Origin: Streptomyces hawaiiensis
GTDB taxonomy: Bacteria > Actinomycetota > Actinomycetes > Streptomycetales > Streptomycetaceae
Assembly: GCF_004803895.1 (NCBI RefSeq)
Contig: NZ_CP021978.1
Location: 7,130,001 to 7,194,000, forward strand
Reading direction: 5' to 3'
DNA length: 64,000 bases
Shown piece by piece: positions 1 to 8,309 of this stretch. How positions within the stretch are numbered: the stretch's first letter is position 1; every line of letters starts with the position of its first letter. The position numbers and the translations under genes are program-made. Under the pieces are notes generated by a model that was given only the letters and a program-made list of their open reading frames with translations, did no database searches and had not been told where the DNA came from.

Positions 1-1671
1 GGTGTACAGGCAGCCGCCGTCGGTCATCTGCTGCATGAGGTCGTGGATGTAGTTGTCGGTGACGTGGTTGTTCGCGGCGGTGGTCGCGGTCGTGTAGATG
101 GGCTGGTAGTTGTACAGGCCCCGGTTGACGTAATCCTGGCTGCCGCCGATGTCGTTGGCGCCCCAGCCGTACCCGATGGTGAGGCCGGAGTAGGGCAGGT
201 TGTACACCTCGTTGTGCGAGATGGTCGCGCCGTTCACGTAAGTGACGAGGATGGCCGACATGTCTCGGTATTCCAGCGCCACGTCATGGATGAGGTTGTT
301 GGTCAGCGTGAAGTCCCGGTTGGTCATCCGCCGGTCACTGGGGTGGTGCGCGTCCGCCCGAACGCCGCCGACGGCGATGCCGCCGCCCGCGTCCTGGGTG
401 AAGACGTTGCCGGTCACTGTGATGCTGCGGGCGCCGAGTCCGACGCCGGTGGTGTGGGCGTTGGCGTCGTTGCCGATGCCGAGGCTGTTCTGTCCGAGCT
501 GGGTGAACCGGTTACCGGTGAACGTGATGTGGTCGGCGGCCGAGACCTGGACGGCGGAGGGCATCTGCTTCCAGTGCGGGCGTGCCGCCTCGAAGAGCCG
601 GCAGCCGCTCTGACACGAGGTCAGCGCGTCCGACGGGCGGTCCCAGGTACCGGAGAGGTACGCGCCGGTCTGCTGGCTGGCGTAGCCGTGGTCGGTGGGG
701 TCCAGCCAACTGGTGCCCGAGAACTGCAGCCCTGAGAAGGCGATGTGAGTGGCGGGGGAGGAGTACGTCCCCCCGACGCTGAGCAGCGACTCCAGCTTCG
801 GCACCTCGACGTCGGCCTCACTCATGTCCTGCCCGGTGAGCGGCTTGTAGTACAGGGTGCCGGTAGCGGTGTCGAGGTACCACTCGCCGGCCGTGTCGAG
901 GAACTCGTAGGCGTTCTCGATGTAGAGGGGGCCGGCCCGGAAGGGGCTCGTCAGGGTGTCGTAGCCGAACGTGTTGTTGTTCCACGAGGGCTGGGCCATG
1001 GTGATGGTGCCGCTGCTGATGCCGGCCACCGGGGCATAGCGGTCGGTGAAGGATCCGATGCCGTGAATCTCGGTCCGGCCGGGCTGCGCGAGGCTGTTGA
1101 GGTAGCTCAGCGAGCTGTTGGTGAACGTGTAGCCGCTGGTCGTCGCGGTCAGGTGCGAGCGGTTGACCTCGGTGCGGGCCCTGGTGGCCATGATGCCGTC
1201 GACGGACAGGTGGCGCGTGTCGAAGCCGGTGCCGACGTTGCTCTTCCAGATGTTCTTGGCCGAGTCCTGCACGGTCCAGCCGGTGGCCTTCCGCGCTCCG
1301 GTGATGACGGGGCGGGCGCCCGGCGCGGCCTTCCAGTTCACCGTGTGGCCGCCCGTGCCGGAGTCCGCCGAGGTGAAGGCGAGCGGTGCGGAGAGCCGGT
1401 AGGTGCCGTCGGCGAGCTCGACGGTGATATCGCGTGTCATGGAGTTGTTGGCCGCCCGCACCTTGGTCTTGGCCTGGGCGACGGAGCACGGCCGGCTCAT
1501 GGAGCAGGCGGTGCCGGAGCCGTTCGGCGCGGCGTAGAGCGTCGTTCCGGCCGCGAAGGCGGGGCCGGCCTGGGTGAGGACTGCCGCGGTCGAGGCAGTG
1601 AGGACGGCGGCCGTGGCCAGCCATGACCTGAGACGGCCAGGAACCGTGGGACGTATGCGGATTGTTCGCAT
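1..1671 (-). CDS. Secreted right-handed beta-helix protein, possible GH141-like alpha-L-fucosidase (3' end outside window)
   Basis: The reading frame stays open from an ATG at 1671 down to base 1, so 557 residues are seen and the C-terminus lies outside the window. A GGAAGG ribosome site lies 7-12 bases upstream. The N-terminus has a long Arg-rich signal peptide with a hydrophobic core (LATAAVLTASTAAVL) and a likely cleavage after AFA near residue 40, so the protein is exported. The mature part begins with a segment typical of beta-helix carbohydrate enzymes (ITVELADGTYRLSAPL, then PGARPVITGARKATGW) and continues with short Asn-rich turns such as ITFTGNRF and ITVTGNVF, as expected for parallel beta-helix coils. 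Known family members act on plant or microbial polysaccharides. The assignment to an alpha-L-fucosidase of the GH141 type is an inference from the fucose catabolic genes next door and from the shared promoter. A pectate-lyase-like activity is the alternative. Confidence 0.7.
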   Translation of the reverse strand, partial: MRTIRIRPTVPGRLRSWLATAAVLTASTAAVLTQAGPAFAAGTTLYAAPNGSGTACSMSRPCSVAQAKTKVRAANNSMTRDITVELADGTYRLSAPLAFTSADSGTGGHTVNWKAAPGARPVITGARKATGWTVQDSAKNIWKSNVGTGFDTRHLSVDGIMATRARTEVNRSHLTATTSGYTFTNSSLSYLNSLAQPGRTEIHGIGSFTDRYAPVAGISSGTITMAQPSWNNNTFGYDTLTSPFRAGPLYIENAYEFLDTAGEWYLDTATGTLYYKPLTGQDMSEADVEVPKLESLLSVGGTYSSPATHIAFSGLQFSGTSWLDPTDHGYASQQTGAYLSGTWDRPSDALTSCQSGCRLFEAARPHWKQMPSAVQVSAADHITFTGNRFTQLGQNSLGIGNDANAHTTGVGLGARSITVTGNVFTQDAGGGIAVGGVRADAHHPSDRRMTNRDFTLTNNLIHDVALEYRDMSAILVTYVNGATISHNEVYNLPYSGLTIGYGWGANDIGGSQDYVNRGLYNYQPIYTTATTAANNHVTDNYIHDLMQQMTDGGCLYT

Positions 1672-1765
1672 GTGACACCTTCCGGGAGGTTCAGGGGGCC
1701 CGTGGTGTGCGTGGGCGGGCAGGGGAGAGCCCAGCGGTAAGAGGGGGAAGGGGTAAGAGCGATGT

Positions 1766-1794
1766 AACATTAGACGTCATATGAATTTCGTCAA
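1766..1794 (-). promoter_or_regulatory. Promoter with GntR-type operator for the beta-helix gene
   Basis: On the minus strand TTGACG (1794-1789) and AATGTT (1771-1766) are 17 bases apart, a good sigma-70-like pair. Between them lies TTCATATGACGTC (1785-1773), which matches 11 of 13 bases of TTCGTATGACGAC in the promoter of the catabolic operon (2711-2723). Regulation by the nearby GntR protein is inferred, not shown. Confidence 0.55.
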
Positions 1795-1881
1795 TAGGTC
1801 GCGCGCTGCCGACTCGGCCGGACCTGGACATGCGAACGCCCCCGGCCTGCTTGGCTCGGGGGCGAGTCGGTGGGGGTGCTC

Positions 1882-2649
1882 TCAGGAGGCGGGCGAGCCG
1901 ACGTTCGGCACGCGGCGGCGGCTCCAAGCGGTCGTGATGTGTGCCGCCATGGCTTGCGCGGCCCCCTCGGAGTCCCGGGCCAGTAGCCGCTCGGCGACCG
2001 CGCGGTGCTCCGCGTTGGCCCGCTCGCACGCGGTCGCGTCCGGAGTGCCGTTGTACAGGAACGTCGTGCGCGCCTGGGCGTGGAGGATCCGGATGATGGA
2101 ACGCCCGAGCCTGTTGTGGGATGCCTGCATGATCCGGTCGTGGTAGGCCACATCGGTCTCGATGAAGCGTGCCGGGAAGGCGGTCTCCTCGTCGAGCCGG
2201 GCGAGCAGCCGCTCGATGTCTCGCAGGTCGTCGTCGGTGGCCAGCTCCGCGGCCTGGGCTGTCATCTGTGCTTCCAGCGTCGACCGGATGTCGACCAACT
2301 GGTCGAGGACGACGAGCGCGTCGTCGTGCTGGACGGTGGCGGCGAGCACGACGGGGTCGAGGAGGTTCCATTCCTCGGGCGGGGTGACGGTGGTGCCGTA
2401 GCCCTGCCGGGCGAGGACCAGCCCCTTGGCCTCCAGGGACTTGACCGCCTCGCGGACGGTGATGCGGCTGACGCCGAACGTCTCGCAGAGCTCGGGTTCG
2501 ACCGGCAGGGTCGATCCTGGAGGGATGGCGCCCGACACGATCGTGTCGGTGAGGCTCTCCATGACGGCCTGTGCCAGCCGGGCCGGACGCTTGGGCCAGG
2601 GCTTGAGAACGGGAGGCTCTCCTGTCCTGCCGGTGCTGTCCTTGGCCAT
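1882..2649 (-). CDS. GntR-family (FadR subfamily) transcriptional regulator
   Basis: The 255-residue protein has an N-terminal winged helix-turn-helix (residues about 25-95, with FGVSRITVREAVKSLEAKGL as the recognition region) and a C-terminal all-helical FCD ligand-binding domain (about 105-240). The FCD metal/ligand residues are visible as D and H in ETDVAYHDRIM and H in NAEHRAV. FadR-type GntR proteins usually repress a nearby catabolic operon and release it when a sugar acid or other small ligand binds. The gene sits between the beta-helix gene and the divergent sugar-acid operon, and both have a nearly identical operator-like sequence in their promoters. It is therefore the likely local repressor of L-fucose use. 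Ligand unknown; L-fuconate or a keto-deoxy derivative is plausible. Confidence 0.88.
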   Translation of the reverse strand: MAKDSTGRTGEPPVLKPWPKRPARLAQAVMESLTDTIVSGAIPPGSTLPVEPELCETFGVSRITVREAVKSLEAKGLVLARQGYGTTVTPPEEWNLLDPVVLAATVQHDDALVVLDQLVDIRSTLEAQMTAQAAELATDDDLRDIERLLARLDEETAFPARFIETDVAYHDRIMQASHNRLGRSIIRILHAQARTTFLYNGTPDATACERANAEHRAVAERLLARDSEGAAQAMAAHITTAWSRRRVPNVGSPAS

Positions 2650-2701
2650 GCGGGTCCCCTTTGCTGATGCGGATGGCGGCGAGTCTACTGCGCGCGACTT
2701 C

Positions 2702-2730
2702 TTGACAGCATTCGTATGACGACTTACGTT
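2702..2730 (+). promoter_or_regulatory. Promoter with GntR-type operator for the fucose operon
   Basis: TTGACA (2702-2707) and TACGTT (2725-2730) are separated by exactly 17 bases. The spacer holds TCGTATGACGA (2712-2722), an inverted repeat TCGT-3-ACGA like the GntR consensus. Over 32 bases from TTGACA this promoter agrees with the one before the beta-helix gene at about 25 positions. A regulator bound here would block RNA polymerase. Confidence 0.6.
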
Positions 2731-2777
2731 ACACGAAAATTGAGCAGCAGTACTTTCCCGTGCAAGGGGTGCAAGCC

Positions 2778-3893
2778 GTGCGCATTGCCGAAGTCGAGTG
2801 CCATCCGGTGCGGGTGCCGGGAGTCAGTCCGCCCTTCGTCTGGCGGGACGGGCTCCTGGGCAGCCCGTCCGAGGGCCAGGCCGCGGTGCTGCGCATCCGC
2901 ACGGACGAAGGTGTCGAGGGGGTGGCGATGTCCCCTCGGCGGGGCAGCGGTGTCATCCTGGCGGACCTGCTGGACCGCATACTGCGCAAGGAGTTGGTGG
3001 GGCAGGATCCCCTGCAGCGGGAATGGCTCTGGCATCGCATGTGGGAGCTGGACCGCACGGAGGAGCTACCGCTCTACCTGCTGGGGCTGGTCGACACCGC
3101 GCTGTGGGACCTGGCCGGACGACTCGCCGACCGGCCCACCTGGCAGATGCTCGGCGGTTACCGCACCTCGATACCCGCCTACGCCTCCACCGTCACCTAC
3201 TCCTCGGTCGAGGAGTACCTGGACATCGCCGACCAGGCCCTGGAGCTCGGCTACCCCGCCATCAAGCTCCACGCCTGGGGTGACGCCCGCCGCGACGCCC
3301 GCCTGTCGGTGGCACTGCGCGAGCACGTGGGGGATGACGTCCCGCTGATGTTCGACGGGTCGGCGGGCTTCGACCTCCCCGACGCGATCCGTCTCGGGCA
3401 CGCTCTCTCGGACGCCGGCTACCTCTGGTACGAGGAGCCGATGAGGGAGTTCAGCGTCACCGCGTACAAGCGCCTCGCCGACGCGGTGGCCGTTCCCCTC
3501 CTCGTGGCCGAGACCTCCGACGGGGCGCACATGAACTCGGCCGACTTCATCCAGGCCGGCGCCGCCACCTTCGGAGTCCGCGCCTCCACCCAACTGCGCG
3601 GCGGCTTCACCGGCGCGATGCGCACCGCCCACCTCGCCGACGCCTACCGGCTGCGCGCCGAGGTGCACGGGCCGGAGATCCCCAACCGGCACCTGTGCAT
3701 GGCCATCTCCAACACCACCTACTACGAGTCGCTGGTCATGGGCAATCCCATCAGCCGTGAGAGCGGCATCGACGCCCACGGCCTCGTTCATGCCCCCACC
3801 GGTCCGGGCGTCGCCCTTCCGGCGGGCCTGGACTACCCTCCCGCCCTTCAGGCATTCGTCGACAAGGAGACCGTCACCCCGCCTCGGGCCTGA
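2778..3893 (+). CDS. Enolase-superfamily sugar-acid dehydratase, probable L-fuconate dehydratase
   Basis: The protein has the mandelate racemase/muconate lactonizing enzyme layout: an N-terminal capping domain (about 1-115) and a TIM barrel. The barrel shows the KxH motif (IKLHAWG), and acidic metal ligands in LMFDGS, WYEEP and VAETSD. These enzymes abstract an alpha proton of an acid sugar and stabilise the enediolate on Mg2+. Within this operon (mutarotase, sugar dehydrogenase, lactonase, SDR, FAH hydrolase) the fitting reaction is dehydration of L-fuconate to 2-keto-3-deoxy-L-fuconate. I chose the GTG at 2778 because AAGGGG lies 8 bases before it; GTG codons at 2760 and 2769 are in frame but worse placed. 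Rhamnonate or galactonate dehydratase are the alternatives. Confidence 0.75.
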   Translation: MRIAEVECHPVRVPGVSPPFVWRDGLLGSPSEGQAAVLRIRTDEGVEGVAMSPRRGSGVILADLLDRILRKELVGQDPLQREWLWHRMWELDRTEELPLYLLGLVDTALWDLAGRLADRPTWQMLGGYRTSIPAYASTVTYSSVEEYLDIADQALELGYPAIKLHAWGDARRDARLSVALREHVGDDVPLMFDGSAGFDLPDAIRLGHALSDAGYLWYEEPMREFSVTAYKRLADAVAVPLLVAETSDGAHMNSADFIQAGAATFGVRASTQLRGGFTGAMRTAHLADAYRLRAEVHGPEIPNRHLCMAISNTTYYESLVMGNPISRESGIDAHGLVHAPTGPGVALPAGLDYPPALQAFVDKETVTPPRA

Positions 3894-3987
3894 TGACGGG
3901 AGCCCCAGGCCCGACGGCCTGTCTCGAACACCCCGAGCGCGGCGCCGCTCACCGCTGTGCGTCCTTTCCCAAGATCTGAGGTCAGTC

Positions 3988-5352
3988 ATGAACGACGACG
4001 TTCCGGTTTCCTCCCGCCGCCGGCTCAGGCGCACGGCCGTCGCTGTCCTGGGCGCCGTCTCCCTGCTCGTGCTCGCTGCCTGCGGCAGCGCGGATCCCAC
4101 ACCCACGGCGACGTCCTCCCCGGCGGCCTTCAAGCCCGTGGCTCAGCAGCAGGGCAGCGAGATCACGGTCTGGGCGGACGCCGCCCGGGTGCCCGGTGTG
4201 CAGGCATACCAGAAGGCGCACCCGAACGTGAAGATCAAGATCGTCACGTACAGCGGGGACGCCAACGGCGCCAACGACCTGCAGACCAAGGTCCAGCTGT
4301 TCGACCGGACCGGCAGCGGGTGGCCCGACGTCGCCTTCAGCGCCAACGTCAACGACGCCAGCTGGGCATCCCAGGGCAAGACCCCCTACGCCGCGCCCGT
4401 CAACCAGGGCGTGATCTCCCCGTCCACGCTGAAGGGCTTCGCGGACGGCGCGCTGAACCCCTGCACCTTCAACGGCAACACCTACTGCCTCCGGAACGAC
4501 CTGGCCCAGAACGTCCTCTGGTACAACAAGGCCCTCATGGACAAGTTCGGCTACTCCGTCCCGACCACCTGGGAGGAGTACCAGGCACTCGGCGAGAAGG
4601 TCGCCGAGGAGCACCCCGGCTACCTGGTCGGCACCGCCGGGGACGCCTGGAGCCCCGAGGTGTACTTCTGGGCGAGCCAGTGCCCGGCCAGCACGGCGAC
4701 CGGCGCCAAGAAAGTCAAGGTCGACCTGCGAGATGCCAAGTGCACCCGGATGGCCAAGCTGCTCGACACCCTGATAGCCAAGGGCTCGGTCTCCAAGGAC
4801 ACCGTCTTCAGCGCCGGCTTCATCAAGAACCAGGCGAGCAAGGTCCTGATGCTCCCCGGCCCCTCCTGGTTCGGCCAGGTGCTCTTCAACTCCACCTTCA
4901 AGACCCCCAAGGGGCAGATCGCCGCCGCCTCCCCGCCGAAGTTCGAGGGCGACGCCAAGAACTACACCGGCAACGTCGGCGGCGGACTGTGGTTCGTCTC
5001 CTCCCACAGCAAGAACCTCAAGGCGTCCGCCGACCTGGTCACCTGGATGACGACCTCCGACGCCTACCAGGGCACCGCGGGCACCTACCCCGCGTCCAAG
5101 AAGGCCGCGGTCACCTGGCTCGCCAACCAGAAGAAGACCGGCTACTTCGCCGAGGACGTCGGCCCCGTCTTCAAGGAATCCGCGGAACTGATCTGGCCCG
5201 GCTGGGCCGCCACCCAGTACAGCCAGGAAGCCATCTACTCCTCCACCGTGGTCCCCGCCCTGAACTCCGGCAAGACCCTCACCGACACCCTGGACACCTG
5301 GCAGACGGCCATCACCGACAAGGCCAAGTCCCTCGGCTACACCGTCGACTAG
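3988..5352 (+). CDS. Sugar ABC transporter substrate-binding lipoprotein
   Basis: The 454-residue protein starts at ATG 3988 behind GAGG. It has an Arg-rich N-terminus, a hydrophobic stretch and a lipobox LVLAACGS with the lipidated Cys at residue 32, so it is a membrane-anchored lipoprotein. The rest matches the family 1 extracellular solute-binding fold (ITVWADAARVPGVQAYQKA near the start of the mature part; VLWYNKALMDKFGYSVPTTW in the hinge region). It is followed by two permease genes after 12 bases. It probably captures L-fucose or a fucosylated oligosaccharide released outside the cell. No ATPase gene is in the operon, which is usual in Streptomyces where one shared MsiK-type ATPase serves many sugar importers (known of the genus, not seen here). 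Confidence 0.9.
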   Translation: MNDDVPVSSRRRLRRTAVAVLGAVSLLVLAACGSADPTPTATSSPAAFKPVAQQQGSEITVWADAARVPGVQAYQKAHPNVKIKIVTYSGDANGANDLQTKVQLFDRTGSGWPDVAFSANVNDASWASQGKTPYAAPVNQGVISPSTLKGFADGALNPCTFNGNTYCLRNDLAQNVLWYNKALMDKFGYSVPTTWEEYQALGEKVAEEHPGYLVGTAGDAWSPEVYFWASQCPASTATGAKKVKVDLRDAKCTRMAKLLDTLIAKGSVSKDTVFSAGFIKNQASKVLMLPGPSWFGQVLFNSTFKTPKGQIAAASPPKFEGDAKNYTGNVGGGLWFVSSHSKNLKASADLVTWMTTSDAYQGTAGTYPASKKAAVTWLANQKKTGYFAEDVGPVFKESAELIWPGWAATQYSQEAIYSSTVVPALNSGKTLTDTLDTWQTAITDKAKSLGYTVD

Positions 5353-5364
5353 CGAAGCGGACCC

Positions 5365-6279
5365 ATGACCACCCATCTGGCGACGGAGCGCAGCGGCCGC
5401 CGACGCGGCCGCTCCGCCCGCAACCCCGCCGGACGCGCCGGCTACGTCTTCGTCTCCGGCTACGTCCTCCTCCTGCTCGCCTTCGGCGTCCTGCCCACCT
5501 GTTACGCGGTGTGGCTGGCGCTGTCCAACTCCCGCAACCAGCTCGTCGGACTCGGCAACTTCACCCGGACGTTCGCCGACTACCGCTTCGGACCGGCCTT
5601 CCTCCACATCGGCCTGTACCTGGTGGTCTGGCTGGCCAGCCTGATGATCCTGGTGGTGCTGCTCTCCCTGATGCTGCACGGCCGCATGCGCAGGGCCTCC
5701 ACCACCTTGCGGTTCCTGTTCTACCTGCCGGGAGCCCTCGCCGGAGTGGCGAGCGTACTGCTCTTCCTGATCCTCCTCGATCCGGCCGCCAGCCCCGTCG
5801 GCTGGCTGCTGAAGGGCTTCGGCTGGAACACCCTCGCCCAGGTCAACGCCCCCGGACACCTGCCGGTGCTCTTCACCGTCATCGCGTTCTGGACCGGGGC
5901 CGGCGGCTGGATCGTGGTCATGTACGGCGCGCTCAACAGCATCCCCGACGAAATCCTGGAGGCCGCTCGCATCGACGGCGCCAGCACGCTCCAGGTCGCC
6001 CTGCGCATCCAGATCCCGATGATCACCAAGTGGATCGCGTACATGCTGATCCTGGCCTTCGCGGCCGGCACCCAGCTCTTCGTCGAGCCGCAACTGGTCT
6101 CCCTCGCCAGCTGGGGCATGATCCCCGACAGCTGGTCACCGAACCAGCTCTCCTACCAGTACGCCTTCCAGGCAGGCGACTTCAACGGCGCGGCGGCGCT
6201 CTCCGTCGACCTCCTCATCCTGGGCCTCGCCTGCGCGGCGCTCGTCGTCTTCCGTACCGGCATGTTCGACAGGGACTGA
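5365..6279 (+). CDS. Sugar ABC transporter permease, MalF type
   Basis: The 304-residue protein has about six transmembrane helices after a basic cytoplasmic N-terminus. The cytoplasmic EAA loop, which contacts the ATPase, is clear: EAARIDGASTLQVALRIQIP. It belongs to the binding-protein-dependent transport inner membrane family and pairs with the next gene, which starts 3 bases after its stop codon. The substrate is inferred to be the same as that of the upstream binding protein. Confidence 0.92.
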   Translation: MTTHLATERSGRRRGRSARNPAGRAGYVFVSGYVLLLLAFGVLPTCYAVWLALSNSRNQLVGLGNFTRTFADYRFGPAFLHIGLYLVVWLASLMILVVLLSLMLHGRMRRASTTLRFLFYLPGALAGVASVLLFLILLDPAASPVGWLLKGFGWNTLAQVNAPGHLPVLFTVIAFWTGAGGWIVVMYGALNSIPDEILEAARIDGASTLQVALRIQIPMITKWIAYMLILAFAAGTQLFVEPQLVSLASWGMIPDSWSPNQLSYQYAFQAGDFNGAAALSVDLLILGLACAALVVFRTGMFDRD

Positions 6280-6281
6280 AG

Positions 6282-7247
6282 ATGCGCACAGCTCCCACGA
6301 CCACAGCCCGCCGAACCCCGCCGCCCCGTACCGCCGGCGCCGGCACCAGCCCGAGGAAGCCCATGCGCCGAAAGCGCCGCCCGAGGTCACTGGCCGCCCG
6401 GCTGGCCTGGCTCATCGTCATGGGCCTGTCCGCGCTGTTCTTCTGCGTGCCGGTGGTGTGGCTCCTGCTGGCCCCGACCAAGACCGACGGCCAGATCGTG
6501 CGGGACAACCCGTTCTCCTTCGGCTCGCTCGGCGCGGTCGCCGACGCCTGGCACCACCTCTACGCGTTCCAGGACGGCGCCATCCTCACCTGGCTGCTGA
6601 ACTCGGCGCTCTACACGTTCGGCGCGCTGGCCGTGACCCTGGTGACGTCGATCCCCGCCGGGTACGCGCTGGCTCTCACCCAGTTCATCGGGCGACGGCT
6701 GCTGCTGACCATCACCATGCTCGTGATGCTCATGCCGACGGCCGCGATGGTGCTGCCCCTGTACCTGGGGATGAACGCCGTGCACCTGGACGGCACGATC
6801 TGGTCGGTGATCCTGCCCTTCTCCTTCTTCCCGTTCGGCGTCTACCTCACCTACATCTACTTCTCCTCCAACGTCCCCTCCGACCTGCTGGCCGCAGCGC
6901 GCATCGACGGCTGCTCGGAGTGGCAGGTCTTCCGTCTCATCGCGATGCCACTGGCCAAGCCCGTGATCGCCCTGGTCGGCTTCTTCAACTTCGTCGGCAA
7001 CTGGAACAACTTCTTCCTGCCGTTCGTGATGCTGCCCGACAGCTCCCAATACCCGGCGCAGGTGGGCTTGAACAACCTGCTCGCCGCCTCGCCGCTGTTC
7101 AACACCGCCGGCGGCGCGGGAAACCAGATCCTGCGGCCCGAACTGGCCCTGGCCACCCTGGTGACCATCGTCCCTGTTCTGATCGTGTTCCTCTTCTCCC
7201 AACGCGCTCTCGTGTCCGGCATGCTCGCCGGCGCGACAAAAGAGTGA
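6282..7247 (+). CDS. Sugar ABC transporter permease, MalG type
   Basis: The 321-residue protein begins at ATG 6282, two bases after the stop of the first permease. A long basic, Pro/Arg-rich N-terminus (about 45 residues) precedes six predicted membrane helices. The EAA loop reads AAARIDGCSEWQVFRLIAMP. It forms the channel heterodimer with the upstream MalF-type permease. The reading frame is open far upstream, but codon usage and the start position show only this 3' part is the gene. Confidence 0.92.
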   Translation: MRTAPTTTARRTPPPRTAGAGTSPRKPMRRKRRPRSLAARLAWLIVMGLSALFFCVPVVWLLLAPTKTDGQIVRDNPFSFGSLGAVADAWHHLYAFQDGAILTWLLNSALYTFGALAVTLVTSIPAGYALALTQFIGRRLLLTITMLVMLMPTAAMVLPLYLGMNAVHLDGTIWSVILPFSFFPFGVYLTYIYFSSNVPSDLLAAARIDGCSEWQVFRLIAMPLAKPVIALVGFFNFVGNWNNFFLPFVMLPDSSQYPAQVGLNNLLAASPLFNTAGGAGNQILRPELALATLVTIVPVLIVFLFSQRALVSGMLAGATKE

Positions 7248-7332
7248 GGCGGCAGCCGCACCATTGGCGCCGCGTCGTAGTGGCTACGCCGCCGTATGGG
7301 CGACGCCTCCCACACTCGCCGGAAGGACCCCG

Positions 7333-7650
7333 ATGAAACGGGTTGCCCAGACGATCCGCCTGCGGCCCGAGCACCGTGAGCCGTATCTGCGCCTGCACTC
7401 CGCGGTCTGGCCGGGCGTCGAGGCCGCGCTGCGGGCCGCGAACATCCGTAACTACAGCATCTTTCTGCGCGAGGACACGCTGTTCGGCTACTTCGAGTAC
7501 CACGGCGACGACTTCGAGGCCGACATGGCCGCGATCGGCGCCGACCCGACCACCCAGGCCTGGTGGAAGCTCACCGACCCCTGCCAGGAGCCCTGGGCCG
7601 ATACCGGCACCGGAGGCAACTGGTCGGACCTGACCGAGATCTGCATCTGA
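7333..7650 (+). CDS. Sugar mutarotase of the L-rhamnose mutarotase (RhaM) family
   Basis: The 105-residue protein starts at ATG 7333 behind GGAAGG (7321-7326). Length and sequence fit the RhaM-type mutarotases, small alpha/beta-barrel dimers that interconvert sugar anomers: MKRVAQTIRLRPEHREPYLRL at the start and NYSIFLREDTLFGYFEY in the middle, ending with a Trp-rich tail. In this operon it would supply the anomer used by the sugar dehydrogenase. L-fucose is inferred as substrate from the neighbours; members of this family acting on L-rhamnose and on L-fucose are both plausible. Confidence 0.82.
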   Translation: MKRVAQTIRLRPEHREPYLRLHSAVWPGVEAALRAANIRNYSIFLREDTLFGYFEYHGDDFEADMAAIGADPTTQAWWKLTDPCQEPWADTGTGGNWSDLTEICI

Positions 7651-7738
7651 GCGATCCCGGCACACCGTGACGCTCACCCGCGATCCCCCATCCCTCGCCC
7701 GAGCCACCTGACAACCACCCATGGCAAGGAAACGCCCA

Positions 7739-8309
7739 GTGAAACTTCTACGAGTCGGCGCGCCCGGCGAGGAGAGTCCCGCAGTCCGCACCGAGGAAGG
7801 CCGGCTGCTCGACCTGTCCTCCGTGACCTCCGACATCGACGGCGCCTTCCTCGCCTCGGACGGTGTCGACCGGGCTCGGGCGGCGGTCGCGACGGGCAGT
7901 CTGCCCGAACTGGACTGCGGTCAGCCATGACGTCTCCGAGCGCGAGTTCCAGCTGGAGTTCTCGTCGCAGTGGGACCTGGGCAAGTCCTGCGAGACCTTC
8001 AACCCACTCGGCCCCTGGCTGGTCACCGCCGACGAGGTCGGTGACCCACAGAACCTCGGCCTGCACCTGAGCGTCAACGGCGTGAAGCGGCAGAACGGCC
8101 ACACCGGCGACATGATCTTCCCGGTCGACCACCTCGTGTCGTACGTGAGCCAGTACATGGTCCTGGAGCCGGGCGACGTGATCAACACCGGTACTCCCGC
8201 AGGCGTGGCCCTCGGCCTCCCCGGCACCCCCTACCTCCGCTCCGGCGACACCGTCGAGCTCTCCGTCGACGGCCTCGGCGGCCAGCGCCAGACCTTCGGC
8301 CAAGCGTGA
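7739..8309 (+). pseudogene. Broken fumarylacetoacetate-hydrolase-family gene (2,4-diketo-3-deoxy-L-fuconate hydrolase remnant)
   Basis: The gene starts at GTG 7739 (KLLRVGAPGEESPAV), the usual start of this family, but the frame stops at 7930. A second frame carries the C-terminal half (SHDVSEREFQLEF, GKSCETFNPLGPWLVTADEV, INTGTPAGVALGL) to 8309. The join is near 7919-7925, where LPELD runs straight into VSHDVSERE. About 90 family residues are missing between them, including the acidic metal ligands (the usual E-x-E stretch) of the active site. The change is thus an in-gene deletion of roughly 270 bases that also shifts the frame. The intact enzyme would cleave 2,4-diketo-3-deoxy-L-fuconate to pyruvate and lactate. 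The last step of the pathway is therefore not encoded here unless another copy exists elsewhere. Confidence 0.82.

Noticed and set aside
818-1678. Minus-strand frame of 286 codons overlapping the beta-helix gene
   Set aside because: It is Arg/His-rich and out of phase with the frame that has a signal peptide and beta-helix pattern.
3957-6281. Long open frame in phase with and upstream of the second permease gene
   Set aside because: It encodes Arg/Gln-rich shadow sequence opposite the frames of the binding protein and first permease; only 6282-7247 is a gene.
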